From Condylostoma magnum (taxonomy: Eukaryota > Ciliophora > Heterotrichea > Heterotrichida > Condylostomatidae): a DNA stretch of 64,000 nucleotides. The translations under genes and the position numbers were made by a program. The notes beneath the pieces were generated by a model. It did no database searches, was not told where the DNA came from, and saw nothing but the letters and a program-made list of their open reading frames with translations. This document shows, one piece after another, positions 60,728 through 64,000 of the stretch. The stretch covers positions 124,001 to 188,000 of the forward strand of contig CAKKTI010000003.1 of assembly GCA_920105805.1 (NCBI GenBank), given 5' to 3'. Each line of letters opens with the position of its first letter. The stretch's first letter is position 1.

Positions 60728-61948
60728 ATGTAGCAAGAAACTATACTTCTTGTATCTTCTCTTCTGTATATGAAGAATCTTATTAATAAACTTCCATCTC
60801 TCATAACTGTAAAAAGGCTATCAAAGTTTTCCTTCTTGGAACAACATCTTTCCAGTATAATGCTAAAAGAGTAGAACTATATCATGTATTAAAGTCTAAG
60901 GAAAACACTGAAATACTTCACGAACAAAGACTTAAATTAACTATAAATACCTTTATGCATAGATTACTTTAAAATATCAGATTAAATTTCAAATAATATA
61001 ACATATGCAAAGAATTATGCTAGATTACTTTAATATTAAAGAGAAATGCAACTAATACTAAAGCAACCTAAATAAATAAATATCCCATTTACTCCAAAGC
61101 AACCAACATAATTAGGAAGACATTATAAGCCAGTATGAGGACTATGCATTGAAGGTAGTACCATAGTAAGTGGAGGCCTGGATAAAACTGTATAACTTTG
61201 GGACTTATAAAATCCATACAGCGATAGAGAGATTGGAAGACATAATAGCTATGTAAACAGTATAGTAATTGAAGATAATATCGTTATAAGTGGAAGCGCT
61301 GATAAAACAGTGCGACTTTGGGACCTTTCAAACCCAAATAACAACAGAATAATCGGAGAGCATAATGATTGTATATGATGCATATGCAGCCAAGGTAACT
61401 AGGTAATAAGCGGTAGTACGGATGGAACTCTACGACTTTGAAACTTATCAAATCCAAAACACAACAGAGAAATTGGAAAACATGACAATATGGTGTGAAG
61501 TGTACAGATTTAAGGGAAAACAGTAGTGAGTGGAAGTGAAGATTAAACTGTGAGACTCTGGGACCTATCAAATCCTAATAATAATAGAATAGTTGGAAGA
61601 CATCATAGAGAAGTAAACAGCGTTTGCATTGAGGGTAATAAGGTGATAAGTGGGGATGATGATGGTATCGTTAATCTTTGAGACTTGGAAAATGTAAATA
61701 ATAATAGAGAGATTGGAAGACATTATAAGATGGTATGAAGTTTGTGCATTGAAGGTAATACTGTTGTAAGTGTAGGTGCTGATAAAGCTGTGAGAATTTG
61801 GGATTTAGTAACTTCAGAAAAGAATAGAGTACTATTTAGATCTATAAATTAAGTTGTATCTGTGGCTTTAAAGAACTCTATTGTAATATTTGGAGAAGGT
61901 GATGGTAAATAGCAGTCAAAGAAAATAACGTACTGGAGTTTAGATTAA
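60728..61948 (+). CDS. WD40 family gene 7: N-terminal helical domain plus seven blades
   Basis: 406 codons from ATG 60728. The shorter N-terminal region ends LLQYQREMQLILKQPKQI, then the hinge TPKQPTQLGRH. Seven blades of 40 residues run from LCIEGSTIVSGGLDKTVQLW to VALKNSIVIFGEGDG...TYWSLD. TGA is Trp in VWGLC, CIWCIC, RLWNL, VWSVQ and NLWDL. TAA-TAG after SLD is taken as the end, as in the other paralogues; TGA 61997-61999 is the alternative. It lies about 20 kb from the main cluster, separated by conserved genes, so copies have dispersed. Confidence 0.85.
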
Positions 61949-63109
61949 TAGTGTTATCTACAATTAATGAAATTATTATACTGTTTATTTGTGTATTGAT
62001 AATGCCATAGTTTTTTTATAATGTGATTTTTATAACGTTTCCAATCATTTAATTATTATGTGTTTTTATCTTCTTAATATTTTAGTAAATGTCATACAAA
62101 TAAAAGTAGCAAATTATGCTAAAATTAACAAAGAAACTGATTTATTGAATAATTATGCATAGATTTGATATGGTAGTGTATACTTGAGTATTTATACATG
62201 CAGATTATCATTAGTAGTGATATATCCTTAAAATATACATCTATTTTAATATAATAATCATATTCCTCTAAATATTGTGCCACAGAGCATCTTTCTTCAA
62301 ATAAGTAATTAGTAGATAACTTTATTATTATTAATGAAAATAATTAAAGAACTGTATATTCTTATAAATCGTATTCATATATTCTTTAATGAGTTTTACC
62401 AAGAAGAATTAGAAGTTGTCGTTAAATCTGATGGCAATATTAGGTAATCATTACAATTAATAATAATTGTAGAATATTAGATCAATAATGTATTGAGTGC
62501 TTTGATAACCTTACTCTAGTTGATCATAAGGGCTAATGTATAGAAAACACTGCATCCACTAAGAGTGAAGTTGTATTCAGTGCTAATCCATTGAAATTTT
62601 ACTTTAAATCAATTTAGATGCCAACAGTTCATTATCCATGTAAAAACGAATGCTTGTAAGGTTCAAAAAATGGTAAGCAATACAATAATATACTTTACAA
62701 TCCTTGAAATCTTACTAAATCACCCTATAAGAAAATTATATCAAGCATATAGAATTAAGACAGAAAGAATATATAAAAACAAATATATACAACTTCATTA
62801 AAAGCATAATAGGAAGAAATTAGCATTAAAATGATAGAAAAATTTTAACCAATAAATGTATAGGGATATATACAACAAGAGAAATATAGCATTCTAAAAG
62901 GCTTTATAGAGTATTTTAGTATAGCAATACTTGGGGAATATGTAATTTATAAGTCATAATGCACAATTATTACCATACTAATATACAATCACTGCGTTGA
63001 TTTCCATTTACCTCTTTAATACAGAAAAAGCTACACATTATTTGTCAGAAATACAATCTCAACAAAGTGCAATAACAGTGTATTAATCACCTAGTCAATT
63101 TTATATAAA
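61949..63109. other. AT-rich intergenic region, nothing recognised
   Basis: About 1.16 kb of AT-rich sequence between two WD40 genes; no domain, RNA gene or repeat unit recognised. TTATATAAA precedes the next ATG. Confidence 0.4.
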
Positions 63110-64000
63110 ATGGAAAATTGTATTGAACCAATCGTCAGAAACTTGATTACTAGAATTGTCTACCAAGCAAATAACCAGCATATGGGATGGCCAGATCAAA
63201 GGGGAGTTTAAAGCGTTCTCAAGGTCTAAATCTTCACCTAAGACAAACTAAGAGCTCTATGGGAAAATCTAGAAACAACTGATCCACTCTTAAAGCTCAA
63301 AAGTGCCTTCCAAATTTGCCAACTGTACACCATTACTTGCTAGTCTACGATAGAAACCTTCATTTATGACTTTATGAGAGAGAATGAGATTAAAGTCGAA
63401 TATCTGAAATATTTGGATGGTTTGGTCAAATCAAGTAATTAAGCTAAATAAATCATATAAAGAGTGAATCCTGATGATTTGACAAGAGTAAAGCTTGAAA
63501 TATTATGGAAGCTCCTTTTTATCAGAACAGATTAGAGAGAACAAGTTAATAAAAGTTTAGAATAGATTTTGGGATGAATAAACTCAATGAGAGCTGGAGA
63601 ATATATTAGGGATAAAGTAAGACAACTAGAATTACCAAGAAAATAATTCTAGTAACGAAAGCAATAAGTAATCATTGGTGAACATGATTATGAGGTAAAC
63701 TCAGTTTGCATTTCAAGAAGTGAATAGCTAGTAGTGTCAGGTGGATAAGATAAGAGAGTAAGAGTATGGGACTTATCAAACCCATCCAGAAACAGAATCA
63801 TCGGTAAACATGATAAGGGTGTATTATCAGTTTGTATTTCAAGAAGTGAATAGCTAGTAGTGTCAGGTGGAGATGATAGGAAAGTAAGAGTATGGGACTT
63901 ATTAAACCCATCCAGAAACAGAATCATTGGTAAACATGGTTCTTGTGTAAACTCAGTTTGCATTTCAAGAAGTGAATAATCAGTAGTATCAGGTGGAGAT
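63110..64000 (+). CDS. Second-type WD40 gene (SRSEQ repeats), 3' end outside window
   Basis: At least 297 codons from ATG 63110, running off the window. The N-terminal 195 residues (starting MENCIEPIVRNLITRIVY) are mostly helical and differ from the other WD40 family. WD units of 42 residues follow: VCISRSEQLVVSGGDDRKV then RVWDLLNPSRNRIIGKH. Three units are nearly identical at the base level, differing mainly after SGG and after GKH. TGA is Trp at ILGWINS. A broken relative with the same N terminus lies at 37940-38625. Function unknown; a repeat-based binding protein is inferred. Confidence 0.8.

Noticed and set aside
1-64000. Transposons, LTR elements or virus-like genes
   Set aside because: No transposase, reverse transcriptase, integrase or capsid motif, and no terminal repeats were seen; the repeats present are WD40 coding units.

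Overview
The window reads as macronuclear (somatic) DNA of a ciliate whose three stop codons all also encode amino acids. Conserved proteins run unbroken for up to 4,543 codons only if TAA and TAG are read as Gln and TGA as Trp. Yet genes also end at TAA, TAG or TGA, often in tandem. This is the context-dependent code known from the heterotrich Condylostoma magnum and the karyorelict Parduczia, so a Condylostoma-like ciliate is the best guess. The DNA is AT-rich, genes are tightly packed on both strands, and no frame-breaking intron was found. All coordinates below were hand-translated under this code. Stop positions are the least certain part.

Layout. 1-22.9 kb is a dense block of housekeeping and ciliary genes: a SWEET-like sugar transporter (cut by the window edge), an FMO-like flavoprotein, tRNA-Ser(GCT), a GRIP-domain golgin, a C2H2 zinc-finger protein, a PARP-like protein, a 13.6-kb axonemal outer-arm dynein heavy chain and a membrane-bound cyclic-nucleotide phosphodiesterase. 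23-41.4 kb is an AT-richer accessory island. It holds five intact members of a WD40 family with a conserved N-terminal helical region, three decayed copies, a receptor with two ligand-binding-like domains plus about nine membrane segments, and a membrane protein of unknown function. 42-60.6 kb returns to conserved genes: two short enoyl-CoA isomerase paralogues, a VWA-domain protein with a myristoylation-type N terminus, a truncated cytochrome P450, an FOP/CEP43-like centriolar protein, a 1,113-aa cysteine-rich membrane protein, a 1,031-aa TPR protein, NAA25 (NatB auxiliary subunit) and the CAAX protease STE24. 60.7-64 kb carries one more intact WD40 gene and the start of a second WD40 type that runs off the window.

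How they work together. Dynein and the FOP-like protein belong to cilia and basal bodies, and the membrane phosphodiesterase and PBP1-like receptor fit signalling; there is no operon-like pathway. The most unusual content is the WD40 family. Every intact member has seven blades built from a nearly invariant 40-residue (120-nt) unit, with variation concentrated at a few surface-type positions. This pattern, with birth and decay of copies, resembles high-identity WD40 recognition proteins of fungi, but its function here is unknown.
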